Of a stretch of 9,198 nt of DNA, positions 1 to 6,259 are shown piece after piece. The stretch lies in contig JAILNP010000146.1 of the NCBI GenBank assembly GCA_024691475.1, positions 1 through 9,198 of the forward strand, in the 5' to 3' direction. The position numbers were made by a program, and so were the translations under genes. A model generated the notes under the pieces. It had not been told where the DNA came from and did no database searches. It worked only from the letters and a program-made list of their open reading frames with translations. The stretch comes from Denitrobacterium sp024691475. GTDB taxonomy: Bacteria; Actinomycetota; Coriobacteriia; Coriobacteriales; Eggerthellaceae. Position 1 is the first letter of the stretch; each line of letters starts with the position of its first letter.

Positions 1-2
1 TC

Positions 3-14
3 CATTGCTCCTCC
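3..14 (-). promoter_or_regulatory. Possible RBS and start codon of a leftward gene cut off by the window edge
   Basis: On the minus strand a GGAGGAG (14 to 8) is followed after two bases by ATG (5 to 3), so a leftward gene could begin here with only its first codon inside the window. The spacing is short but usable if the GGAGG core pairs with the ribosome. Nothing about the product can be seen. An alternative is that the first 105 bases on the plus strand are the tail of a rightward gene: that frame is open from base 1 to a TGA at 103-105. I cannot choose firmly between the two. Confidence 0.25.
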
Positions 15-26
15 GATTTCGTCTGC

Positions 27-100
27 GACGGCCTCCTCCGCCGTCTCCGAACGGTACCGAAGGTACGGGGAGGCCCCAGGGAGCAACAACTTCAATTGTT
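27..100. repeat. Run of four short inverted repeats
   Basis: Four small potential hairpins follow one another. GACGGC/GCCGTC is at 27-32 and 40-45, with a loop that reads GGAGGAG on the minus strand. GTACC/GGTAC is at 54-58 and 62-66. GGGG/CCCC is at 67-70 and 74-77. AACAA/TTGTT is at 85-89 and 96-100. If a leftward gene starts at position 5, this would be its structured 5' leader. Each stem is short and could be chance in GC-rich DNA, so only the density is notable. Confidence 0.3.
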
Positions 101-101
101 C

Positions 102-167
102 GTGAAATCCACTCTCACCAACGGGTTTTTCTTGGTGAGACAACGCTCACCAACTATTGGTGAAATC
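102..167. repeat. Alternating palindromic repeat cluster (CTCACCAA / TTGGTGAG arms)
   Basis: Four copies of one 7-9 bp arm alternate in orientation. TCTCACCAA (113-121) pairs with TTGGTGAGA (132-140) around a 10-base loop. TTGGTGAG (132-139) can instead pair with CTCACCAA (146-153). TCACCAA (147-153) pairs with TTGGTGA (157-163) as a perfect palindrome with a 3-base centre. The cluster is flanked by direct copies of GTGAAATC at 102-109 and 160-167. The arms allow mutually exclusive hairpins. It could be a regulator-binding array, an attenuator-like leader or a dispersed palindromic repeat, and the sequence alone does not decide. Confidence 0.6.
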
Positions 168-296
168 TACGTTTTCGCAGGTAGAGCGCAGAGTCTTGGA
201 CGAGAATATGTTCGTTTAGCCTAACTCGAATCCCCGCGAACAAGGCACGTAAGGGCGTTTCCTAACCAATGGAAACAGGAGACGAAAACGCGTTTG

Positions 297-390
297 CGGG
301 TGACAGACGGTGACAGAGGGACGGTTCTGCTGTCACCTTCCCGCAATTCGCCCCCGCAGGTGACAGAAGGACCGTCCCTCTGTCACCCGT
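297..390. repeat. REP/REPIN-like inverted pair of 29-bp palindromic units
   Basis: Two 29-bp units face each other, 309-337 and 359-387. Each has GGTGACAG/CTGTCACC ends that form an 8-bp stem. The second unit reverse-complemented matches the first at 27 of 29 positions. The outer 17 bases, GGTGACAGAGGGACGGT (309-325), are a perfect inverted repeat of 371-387, so the pair can fold either as one long hairpin or as two small ones. An extra GGTGACAG lies just outside at 299-306. The layout is that of REPINs, which are mobilised in trans by single-stranded-DNA transposases of the RAYT/IS200-like type. No such transposase is in the window. Confidence 0.7.
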
Positions 391-405
391 CAGCGAATCG
401 CGCGC

Positions 406-468
406 AAAAAGGAGGCCCGCCCACGCAGCACCTTGCATGATGCAGGATGCGTACGTGAACAAGCCTCC
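406..468 (-). terminator. rhaD: Possible intrinsic terminator for rhaD
   Basis: Reading leftward from rhaD, GGAGGC (468 to 463) can pair with GCCTCC (416 to 411), which is followed directly by five T (410 to 406). The large loop holds its own smaller fold (ACGCA/TGCGT around 451-424, with a TGCAT/ATGCA core). A short GC-rich closing stem running into a T tract fits a terminator, but the large branched loop is unusual, so this is less certain than the two terminators further right. Confidence 0.4.
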
Positions 469-494
469 GCCCCGTGTTCACATGGGATATGGGA

Positions 495-1328
495 CTACTG
501 CAGCAGGTCCTCGTTGAAGCTTGCGCCTATGGCGTCGCACACTTCCCGCAGTTGCGCAGGCGTCACCAGACGGTCGGGCACCCTGCCCCCATTCGCGGCG
601 CGAGCCTTCAGGTAAATGCTCGCAGCCTTTTCGATAGTGTGGGTAAGGCCGAACGTCTCGTCGAAATCGGGCCCCGTTGCGATAAGACCATGCTGCGACC
701 ACACGACCGCCGCATGCTTGGCAATCTTCAGCGCGGTCTGCTCTGCCAACTCGCGACCGCCAGGCAGCATCCACGGAAGCACGCCCACTCCCTGCGGGGT
801 AAGCATGACGACTTCGGTCATGGCGCCCCACAGCGCACGGTTCCATTCGGCTTCGCTCGCATTCAGAATGAGGCTGAGCGCGATCACGCTCTGGCAATGG
901 GCGTGATACACCACGCGACTATCGCCATCGGCATCGCGAATGAGCGCGGCATGCGCAAGCAAATGTCCCAAAAATTCGCTGGTAGGACGCGCATTGCGCA
1001 GGCCCCATACGCGGCGCCACGCAGAACCGGACTCGTCGATTTCCACGATGCCGCAGTTCAACGTAGGGTCGATGCTCACCTTGCGCATAGGAGAGCCCGC
1101 TGCCGTTACCAAGAAGAGCGCATTGGCGATATCGGGCTCCTTGCGGCCGATGCCCACCCAATCGTGGCCTTCGCCCGACACCTTCAAGTACGGCATGACC
1201 ACGCGGATGTCTTCCTCGTCCAGGCGATAGGAAAGGTTGCCACCGTTGCTTTCGTGCCAGCCTTCTACCCAGCCATCATCGCACATGCGGATGAAGCGCC
1301 TCATGCAGTTAGCCTGTTCGATACCCAT
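495..1328 (-). CDS. rhaD: Rhamnulose-1-phosphate aldolase
   Basis: Class II (zinc-dependent) aldolase of 277 residues, close to the 274 of E. coli RhaD. It cleaves L-rhamnulose 1-phosphate to dihydroxyacetone phosphate and L-lactaldehyde in the cytoplasm. The phosphate-binding NGGN motif is at residues 28-31. The catalytic Glu (E118 in PTSE) and zinc ligands H142 and H144 (HAH) and H213 (QHG) sit where E. coli has E117, H141, H143 and H212. The GVGVLPWM and DETFG stretches are also family-typical. I chose the ATG at 1328 because AGGGG lies five bases upstream and homology begins there; the frame stays open further upstream, but that part runs into a terminator. The gene lies downstream of its own weak promoter and stands alone: no rhamnose isomerase or kinase is in view. 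Substrate in this host may therefore be rhamnulose 1-phosphate or another DHAP aldol such as a 5-deoxypentulose phosphate. Confidence 0.93.
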   Translation of the reverse strand: MGIEQANCMRRFIRMCDDGWVEGWHESNGGNLSYRLDEEDIRVVMPYLKVSGEGHDWVGIGRKEPDIANALFLVTAAGSPMRKVSIDPTLNCGIVEIDESGSAWRRVWGLRNARPTSEFLGHLLAHAALIRDADGDSRVVYHAHCQSVIALSLILNASEAEWNRALWGAMTEVVMLTPQGVGVLPWMLPGGRELAEQTALKIAKHAAVVWSQHGLIATGPDFDETFGLTHTIEKAASIYLKARAANGGRVPDRLVTPAQLREVCDAIGASFNEDLLQ

Positions 1329-1355
1329 GACAGCCCCTCTCTCTAGCGGTTGAGT

Positions 1356-1368
1356 TGCCTTTATTCTA
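1356..1368 (-). promoter_or_regulatory. rhaD: Candidate promoter (-10) for rhaD
   Basis: On the minus strand TAGAAT (1368 to 1363) matches the -10 consensus at 5 of 6 positions and would start transcription near 1356, leaving a leader of about 28 bases. I see no good -35 hexamer at 16-18 bases spacing. Its position immediately after the terminator of the upstream gene supports a separate rhaD transcript. Confidence 0.4.
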
Positions 1369-1405
1369 TCGCAGTTCACGCGAATTACGGCAGGCTCCCA
1401 GTAGC

Positions 1406-1442
1406 AAAAAGACCGGACACGATGCGCATGCACCATGCCCGG
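1406..1442 (-). terminator. Intrinsic terminator of the coiled-coil gene
   Basis: On the minus strand a 13-bp stem (CCGGGCATGGTGC with GCATCGTGTCCGG, including three G-T pairs) with a four-base loop spans 1442 to 1413. It is followed by TC and five T (1410 to 1406). It begins 23 bases after the stop of the coiled-coil gene and lies just before the rhaD promoter, separating the two transcripts. Confidence 0.85.
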
Positions 1443-1465
1443 CCCCACAGGCGAAACCAGCAAGC

Positions 1466-1948
1466 CTACGCCTCGGAAGCGGGCTCCAACTCGCGAGCGC
1501 GCTGGAGCGTCTGGGCGTAATCCGCCTGAAACGCACGCAAGCGCTCGGTTTCTTCCTCGAGCTCCCCAGCAGGCATAACAGCCTCACGCGCAGCATCCAC
1601 CGATGAGAAGCCACCCGCTTCCAGGGCCGCAGCCAATTTGCGTTCCGCATCCTCGCGTGCGCCCTTGCGAATGGCCAGCATATTGCCACACTGAAGGGCC
1701 GCCTCACGTGCAGCACGTTCGGCTTCGGCGTCGCCCTTGGCAAGCGCCTCCTCGCGTTCGGCCATATAGCCGTCTACGTAAGACTTGATATGCGCCTCCT
1801 GATTCACCTGGCCCACACGATGCGCATCGGCGTCCACCACCGCCTGCGCAGCGCGAGCCGCATCCAGGCGCGCCCCCAGGGCTTCCATTTCAGGAATCTG
1901 GTCCATGAGCTCCTGAAGATGGGCGAATACCACATCGGCTTCTTCCAT
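1466..1948 (-). CDS. Small coiled-coil protein resembling an internal SbcC segment
   Basis: Protein of 160 residues, rich in Ala, Glu and Arg, predicted to be almost entirely helical and coiled-coil, with no signal peptide or membrane segment. The C-terminal third (Gly-Gly-Phe-Ser-Ser-Val-Asp-Ala-Ala-Arg, then Glu-rich heptads with a Phe-Gln-Ala-Asp-Tyr-Ala stretch) resembles the coiled-coil arm of SbcC/Rad50-type nuclease ATPases. The Walker A, zinc hook and Walker B parts of SbcC are all missing, since SbcC is roughly 1000 residues. I chose the ATG at 1948, with GAAGGGG five bases upstream; a GTG at 1954 is possible. The gene has a recognisable RBS and its own terminator, which argues for a functional small protein, but a decayed fragment cannot be excluded. 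Strong terminators bracket it on both sides, so its transcription is puzzling. Function unknown. Confidence 0.7.
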   Translation of the reverse strand: MEEADVVFAHLQELMDQIPEMEALGARLDAARAAQAVVDADAHRVGQVNQEAHIKSYVDGYMAEREEALAKGDAEAERAAREAALQCGNMLAIRKGAREDAERKLAAALEAGGFSSVDAAREAVMPAGELEEETERLRAFQADYAQTLQRARELEPASEA

Positions 1949-1966
1949 GAGCACCCCTTCCTGGGC

Positions 1967-2003
1967 AAAAGAAAAGGGAGGTGGGGCGCGAACCCCACCT
2001 CCC
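1967..2003 (-). terminator. Strong intrinsic terminator of the FAD reductase gene
   Basis: On the minus strand GGGAGGTGGGG (2003 to 1993) pairs perfectly with CCCCACCTCCC (1986 to 1976) around a six-base loop. It is followed by TTTTCTTTT (1975 to 1967). It begins 15 bases after the reductase stop codon. The stem of 11 GC-rich pairs with a direct U tract is a textbook rho-independent terminator. Confidence 0.93.
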
Positions 2004-2018
2004 GGTAATGGTTAGTGG

Positions 2019-3686
2019 CTATGCCTTTACCTTATCGTACACGCCAGCAAGCTGCTCGCCAAGGCACTTGCCTTCGACCAGGCAGCGGCCATGGCTGTTG
2101 CCCTGTACGTTGATCGGGTAGTCGTAGGCGTAGATGTCGCCTGCGCAGTTGCCGATGGCATACAGGCCGGGGATGGGCTCGTCGTCGGCGGTCAGCACCT
2201 CGAAATCGTCGGAGATGTGGATGCCACCCACAACGGCCAGCAGGCCAACGCCCAGCTTGGTTGCGTAGAAGGGACCCTGCTTGATGGGATACAGGAAGTG
2301 CGATTCCTTGTAGAAGTCGGTGTCTTCGCCGGCTTCGCACATCTTGTTGTAGCGATCGATGGTCTCCTTGGCCTCGGTCACGTCCACATCGAGCTGCTTC
2401 AGCAGGTCCTCGATCGTGTCAGCGGTCTTGTAGTAGTCGGGCGTCTGCGTAACGCCATTCTTGACCGTCTCGGCGTTCTTGGCGGAAGCGTCGGCGTAGG
2501 TGGTGCCCACAGCGCGGAAGCTATCCCAGAACATGCCGCCGCCATACTGCAGCGAATCGGTGTTGTCGGCTTCGAAGTTGGCATCGAAGATGGACCAGCA
2601 GTGGTCATCGCCGCCGTTCACCATGGTGCCCACGCACTTGCCCTGCACCCAGGTGGCCTCGTTCATGAAGCGCTTGCCCTTGGGGTTGATGAACAGGAAC
2701 GGGCCGGAGTACATAGCAGCAGCCTGAGGATGCATCATCAGAGGCCAGGGGCCATCCTGGAATGCAGCGCCAGCCCAGGCAGCCATGTTGTGACCGTCGC
2801 CCACGTTGCCCTTGTCGGAGCAGAGACGCGTCATAACCTTCTTGGCGATGGGAGCATACTCCTCGAGGTATTCGTCGTTGTAGCTTACGTCGCCCGTAGC
2901 CAGAACCACGCCTTCGCTGGCGTTGTACTGCACGTAGCCTTCCTTGGTCTTGCAGATGGCGCCGGTTACCTTGCCGGAATCGTCCTGCACCAGCTGAACC
3001 GCGGGGCTCTCGTACACGAACTCGCAGTTGCCCGTGGCCAGAGCCTCGGACTCGAACATGTACTCAACGAAGTCGGCCATGGTGTGCTGCTCGAAGATGG
3101 GGCCACCCATGATCATGTGGTAGCAGTCGATCTCGGGGTGAACCGTGCTGCGGGAACCAACGGTAACCATGCACTTGGCACCATTCTTCTCGGCCAGGTC
3201 CAGGAACCAGTTCATGCAGCGTTCGCTTTCGCGGAACCACTTGCCAACCAGGGACTCACGGCAACGGTTGCCGCACGTGGCAACCCAGCGCTCCATCTCG
3301 ACGGGTTTGTCGAAGCTGATGCCCATCTGGTCGAGCACCTTCGAGCCCACGGCACCCGTACCGCCAACGCCATGGCCATTCAGCATGGCGTCCTTTTCCA
3401 CCAGCACGACCTTCGCGCCATTTTCCGCAGCGGAAAGCGCGCAGCAGGTGCCGGAATAGCCGCCGCCGATAACGAGCACGTCGGTGTCAACGGTCTTGGC
3501 GATATCGGTGATAGGATCGGGCTTCACTTCCCACGTGTGCTGGCCGTCGGCCTTGGCAGCCTCTTCCTTCTTGGAAGAAGAGGAGCTGGGGCTGGCACAG
3601 CCAAACATGCCCAGAGCCGCGACGCCTGCGGCAGAAAGGCCCGCTCCGCGGAGCAAGCTGCGTCGAGAAATGTTCTTCTCAGTCAT
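2019..3686 (-). CDS. Tat-exported FAD-dependent reductase of the fumarate/urocanate reductase family, substrate unknown
   Basis: Flavoprotein of 555 residues from the FAD_binding_2 family. The N-terminus has a twin-arginine signal (SRRSLL, residues 7-12), a hydrophobic stretch and Cys30 in a near-lipobox (MFGC), so it is probably exported folded and perhaps lipid-anchored. A Ser-rich linker precedes the FAD site, GGGYSG at 74-79 with ribose-binding Glu97. A second FAD region follows (GVVLATGD, 259-266), then the capping domain, and GLYAIGNCAG at 507-516. There is no CXXCH heme motif and no FMN-binding domain, so electrons must come from a separate carrier not encoded here. Aligned by eye to fumarate reductase, the proton-donor Arg position reads Val347 and the usual NRLGG motif reads YPINVQG (523-529), so fumarate is unlikely. 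The ATG at 3686 has GGAGGG just upstream and places the Tat motif correctly. It lies 130 bases after the regulator gene, probably cotranscribed. Confidence 0.9.
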   Translation of the reverse strand: MTEKNISRRSLLRGAGLSAAGVAALGMFGCASPSSSSSKKEEAAKADGQHTWEVKPDPITDIAKTVDTDVLVIGGGYSGTCCALSAAENGAKVVLVEKDAMLNGHGVGGTGAVGSKVLDQMGISFDKPVEMERWVATCGNRCRESLVGKWFRESERCMNWFLDLAEKNGAKCMVTVGSRSTVHPEIDCYHMIMGGPIFEQHTMADFVEYMFESEALATGNCEFVYESPAVQLVQDDSGKVTGAICKTKEGYVQYNASEGVVLATGDVSYNDEYLEEYAPIAKKVMTRLCSDKGNVGDGHNMAAWAGAAFQDGPWPLMMHPQAAAMYSGPFLFINPKGKRFMNEATWVQGKCVGTMVNGGDDHCWSIFDANFEADNTDSLQYGGGMFWDSFRAVGTTYADASAKNAETVKNGVTQTPDYYKTADTIEDLLKQLDVDVTEAKETIDRYNKMCEAGEDTDFYKESHFLYPIKQGPFYATKLGVGLLAVVGGIHISDDFEVLTADDEPIPGLYAIGNCAGDIYAYDYPINVQGNSHGRCLVEGKCLGEQLAGVYDKVKA

Positions 3687-3706
3687 ATTCCCTCCTACAA
3701 GGTTCT

Positions 3707-3727
3707 GGCGTCCCTCCCACGGACGCC
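3707..3727. repeat. Perfect 7-bp hairpin in the reductase leader
   Basis: GGCGTCC (3707-3713) and GGACGCC (3721-3727) flank a seven-base loop. On the leftward transcript the stem lies about 20 bases before the reductase start, just upstream of its GGAGGG ribosome site. There is no T tract, so it is not a terminator. It could stabilise the mRNA or affect ribosome access. Confidence 0.5.
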
Positions 3728-3816
3728 GCCTGGCCAAAAAGATAGTTTCAGCACGGGTAACCTGCACCCCTCAAAGTGGGTGAATTGACAAAACCCCTGG
3801 TAGAAAGGAGGAGAAA

Positions 3817-5370
3817 CTAGGCAGAAAAGAGCCCGATGAGCTCCTGGCGGCTGTGAACGCCGAACTTGCGGTACAAGCTCTTGGTGTGACTGCGCACCGT
3901 GTTTTCCGAAATGTAGAGCTTCTGGGCGGCAGTGGGAACGTTGCAGCCATGCAAATACAGCTCGAGAACGTCGATCTCGCGCTTGCTCACAGCCTCGGCA
4001 GGGGCAAGATCATCGATAGCAGCTTCGAGCAGTTCGCGCTCGCTTGGCGCGGGTTCGGCCATGGCCTCGTCGGCCAATTCGACCTCGCCCGACTCAGCGG
4101 GCGCATCGGCAACCGCCTCTTTGAGCTCCACATCGTACACGGCGACTGGCGCATTCTGGGCCTGCACGGGCGCCCCAACGCTCACGGCGTCAACAGCATG
4201 AGCGCGCTTGCGCGGCGCAAACGAGACGAGGGACATGGCCACAGAAAGCAAGTATGCGCACACGAACAGCGCACCCGCCATAATGGTCATGTCGTACAGA
4301 ACGTGGCCTTCGGCCGCATAACCCACGATATCGCCCACCAGCAGCGCCACCAGGGAAAGGCCCACGCAGGGCACGTACACCTGGGACGGCTTCAGATGAT
4401 TCTTGCACGCATAGGCCGCGCACGTAATGATAAGCATGAGATTCAAGATCTCGAACCCAAACATCAGGCAACCCGAAAGGAACGGCAGCCATTCGCTGCC
4501 CAACAGCACGGGAAGCAGCAAAACGCCCGTGACCACGGGGAAAATGAACTGGTACAGGCGCATGATGTCGAAGCCACGGCCCCAAAACAGCTCCAAGCCC
4601 GCAACCAGCAACGCAGCAAACACCATGCCCGTCGTTGCGGCGATCGCAGCCACATCGGAGGCGCCGCCATTCAGATGGCTTACCGCCTTCCACACGAAGC
4701 CGACCACGCACACGCAGATGACGGGGCGTGCCATGTCGGATGCAAGCATGCCCACGAGTTCCTTTGTGAGGGGTTTTGCCTGGTAAGGCTCGGTTTCACG
4801 CAAGCATAGAGTGAGCGAAGCCGAGGCCGCTAGGGGCAGCACGAGCGTAAGCGCCACAATGCCCGCAATGGCCGGCATGATTGCGATAAGCGCCGAAAGC
4901 GCCACGGAGAGAGCGGCGGAAAGAGGAATGCACACCACGGAACGTTCCGTGCCGGCGTTAGCGAAGAAATTCTGCCAGGCAACCATGAACGCACCCGAGG
5001 CAACGCCCAGCACCACGGAGCCCGCGCACGCCACGGGCATCTGCGCCACGCCCGCATGCGGCGCAACCCAGCGCAGCACGAGCCCCAGGCACATGGCAGC
5101 GCCCAGTGCCCAGACGACACGCCGATCTATGCGCTCGCGATGACGCCCCATAATGGCCAGAACGGCCAAGGTCGTAATGAGGCACGTCTGCTGAAGCACA
5201 TTACATATAAATATGGAAGTTGGTTCCACCCGACCGAATGCCTGCGCAGCGGCGGTGGCCACGGCGGCATTTCCAAACGGACCCGTGGAATACAGGGCCC
5301 AGAAAAAGGCAAAGCCCAGATGATACCAACTCATACCACGTATGAGATTTCCTGCTCTTTGCAGAGACAC
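3817..5370 (-). CDS. Membrane-bound LuxR-type transcription regulator (12-helix sensor domain plus HTH)
   Basis: Regulator of 517 residues. The first about 384 residues contain roughly 12 hydrophobic helices in a transporter-like arrangement (for example residues 13-34, and pairs continuing to about 380). A 77-residue linker (385-461), rich in Ala, Glu and Asp, leads to a C-terminal LuxR/GerE DNA-binding domain (462-517). That domain has the classic SKRE start, a TAAQKLYISENTVRSHTKSL recognition helix region and a YRKFGVHSRQEL end. There is no receiver domain, so the membrane part is probably the sensor. This architecture is common in Eggerthellaceae beside FAD reductase genes, which suggests that it senses the reductase substrate or a related compound and controls that gene. 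The start is GTG at 5370, supported by GGGAGGA five bases upstream; an ATG at codon 13 lacks such a site. The gene has its own promoter, and no terminator separates it from the reductase. Confidence 0.9.
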   Translation of the reverse strand: MSLQRAGNLIRGMSWYHLGFAFFWALYSTGPFGNAAVATAAAQAFGRVEPTSIFICNVLQQTCLITTLAVLAIMGRHRERIDRRVVWALGAAMCLGLVLRWVAPHAGVAQMPVACAGSVVLGVASGAFMVAWQNFFANAGTERSVVCIPLSAALSVALSALIAIMPAIAGIVALTLVLPLAASASLTLCLRETEPYQAKPLTKELVGMLASDMARPVICVCVVGFVWKAVSHLNGGASDVAAIAATTGMVFAALLVAGLELFWGRGFDIMRLYQFIFPVVTGVLLLPVLLGSEWLPFLSGCLMFGFEILNLMLIITCAAYACKNHLKPSQVYVPCVGLSLVALLVGDIVGYAAEGHVLYDMTIMAGALFVCAYLLSVAMSLVSFAPRKRAHAVDAVSVGAPVQAQNAPVAVYDVELKEAVADAPAESGEVELADEAMAEPAPSERELLEAAIDDLAPAEAVSKREIDVLELYLHGCNVPTAAQKLYISENTVRSHTKSLYRKFGVHSRQELIGLFSA

Positions 5371-5395
5371 GCGTTCCTCCCTATTGCCGCATGTT

Positions 5396-5430
5396 CCGCT
5401 GAATTATACCGCTCCCCCGCCCTCTGACAA
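5396..5430 (-). promoter_or_regulatory. Near-consensus sigma-70-type promoter of the regulator gene
   Basis: On the minus strand TTGTCA (5430 to 5425, 5 of 6 matches to the -35) is separated by 16 bases from a perfect TATAAT (5408 to 5403). Transcription would start near 5396, giving a leader of about 26 bases that includes the GGGAGGA ribosome site. It is the best promoter in the window and shows that the regulator need not depend on the importer operon upstream. Confidence 0.8.
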
Positions 5431-5473
5431 GCGACGGGAGAGCAACGGTTCAGCCCCTAGCAACGCCGAAAAG

Positions 5474-6247
5474 CTAGTCGGCAATCTTGCTCAAGAAGGC
5501 CTTCGTACGATTGTGCTGGGGATTCTCGATGACTTCTTCGGGACGGCCCTCTTCAACGATGACGCCGCCGTCCATGAAGACAATGTGGTCGGCCACGTCG
5601 CGGGCAAAGCCCATCTCGTGCGTAACGATGACCATCGTCATGTGGCGCGAAGCGAGGTCGCGAATGACGTGCAGAACTTCCTGCGTAAGCTCAGGGTCGA
5701 GCGCGCTCGTAGGCTCGTCGAAGAAGAGCACTTCCGGGTTCATGCAAAGCGCACGCGCAATGCCCACGCGCTGCTGCTGGCCGCCAGAAAGCTCGCAGGG
5801 CACCTTGTTCTCGTTGCCCGCCAGGCCCATGCGCTTGATGAGCTCGCGCGCCTCCTCTTCCACCTCTTCGGGATCGCGCTTCTGCACGCAGATGGGCGCG
5901 TCCATGATGTTCTTCAGCACCGTGTAGTGCGGGAACAGGTTGAAGTTCTGGAATACCAGGCCGAAATGCTGACGTGCCTCGTGCAGGCGCTCCTTGCCGG
6001 CATACACGGCGGTGCCGTTCTCGCTATGGGCAACCTCCAGGTCGCCAAACGAGAGGCAACCATCATCGAAGCGCTCGAGCAGCGTGGCGCAACGCAGCAA
6101 CGTGGACTTGCCACTGCCCGAGGGGCCGATGATGCTGACCACATGGCCATTGCGCACATCGAGGGAAATATCCTTCAGTACCTCGTTCTTGCCAAAGCTC
6201 TTGCGTACGTGCGAAAGGCGCACGACCGTATTGGAATCCGTTTTCAC
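5474..6247 (-). CDS. Polar amino acid ABC transporter, ATP-binding protein
   Basis: Cytoplasmic ATPase of 257 residues that powers the importer encoded by the two genes just upstream. Motifs in order: Walker A GPSGSGKST (41-49), Q-loop Gln100 in VFQNFNLFPH, signature LSGGQQQR (153-160), Walker B VLFFDEP with Glu178 (173-179), D-loop SALD (181-184) and switch His210. The segment between Walker A and the Q-loop is about nine residues longer than in GlnQ and matches the length seen in HisP, so a basic or other polar amino acid is plausible, but the substrate is not proven. The start is GTG at 6247, with AAAGGA six bases upstream directly after the permease stop codon. The 12-base gap shows tight operon coupling. 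No terminator is visible after the gene, so readthrough into the regulator gene is possible. Confidence 0.95.
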   Translation of the reverse strand: MKTDSNTVVRLSHVRKSFGKNEVLKDISLDVRNGHVVSIIGPSGSGKSTLLRCATLLERFDDGCLSFGDLEVAHSENGTAVYAGKERLHEARQHFGLVFQNFNLFPHYTVLKNIMDAPICVQKRDPEEVEEEARELIKRMGLAGNENKVPCELSGGQQQRVGIARALCMNPEVLFFDEPTSALDPELTQEVLHVIRDLASRHMTMVIVTHEMGFARDVADHIVFMDGGVIVEEGRPEEVIENPQHNRTKAFLSKIAD

Positions 6248-6259
6248 CGCGCGTCCTTT

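Noticed and set aside
27..66. Possible T-box-like leader (GGTACCG on the minus strand before a hairpin with GGAGGAG in its loop)
   Set aside because: Only seven bases of the T-box motif match. No Stem I, specifier loop or aminoacylation-related gene is visible.
474..1346. Plus-strand open frame opposite rhaD
   Set aside because: It mirrors the rhaD frame, and the minus strand carries all catalytic residues of the aldolase.
2034..2062. Promoter-like TTGGCG, 17-base spacer and TACGAT on the minus strand inside the reductase 3' end
   Set aside because: It matches consensus at only 4 of 6 positions in each box, and the transcript would run straight into the strong terminator at 1976-2003.
3765..3782. 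CACCC/GGGTG inverted repeat upstream of the reductase as a LuxR operator
   Set aside because: Arms of only five bases in GC-rich DNA, with no second copy at the regulator's own promoter to support a shared site.
2091..3788. Long open frame (565 codons) on the plus strand opposite the reductase gene
   Set aside because: It is an antisense by-product of GC-rich codon use. The minus strand encodes a clear FAD protein with a Tat signal, RBS and terminator, while the plus frame has low-complexity Val/Ala/His-rich sequence and no recognised domain.
3853..4809. Plus-strand open frame (318 codons) opposite the LuxR gene
   Set aside because: It is Arg/His/Gln-rich with no recognised domain, and the minus strand has clear membrane helices and an HTH.
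5457..5477. CTAGC/GCTAG hairpin at the ATPase stop codon as a terminator
   Set aside because: The stem is only five bases and lacks a T tract in the leftward direction.
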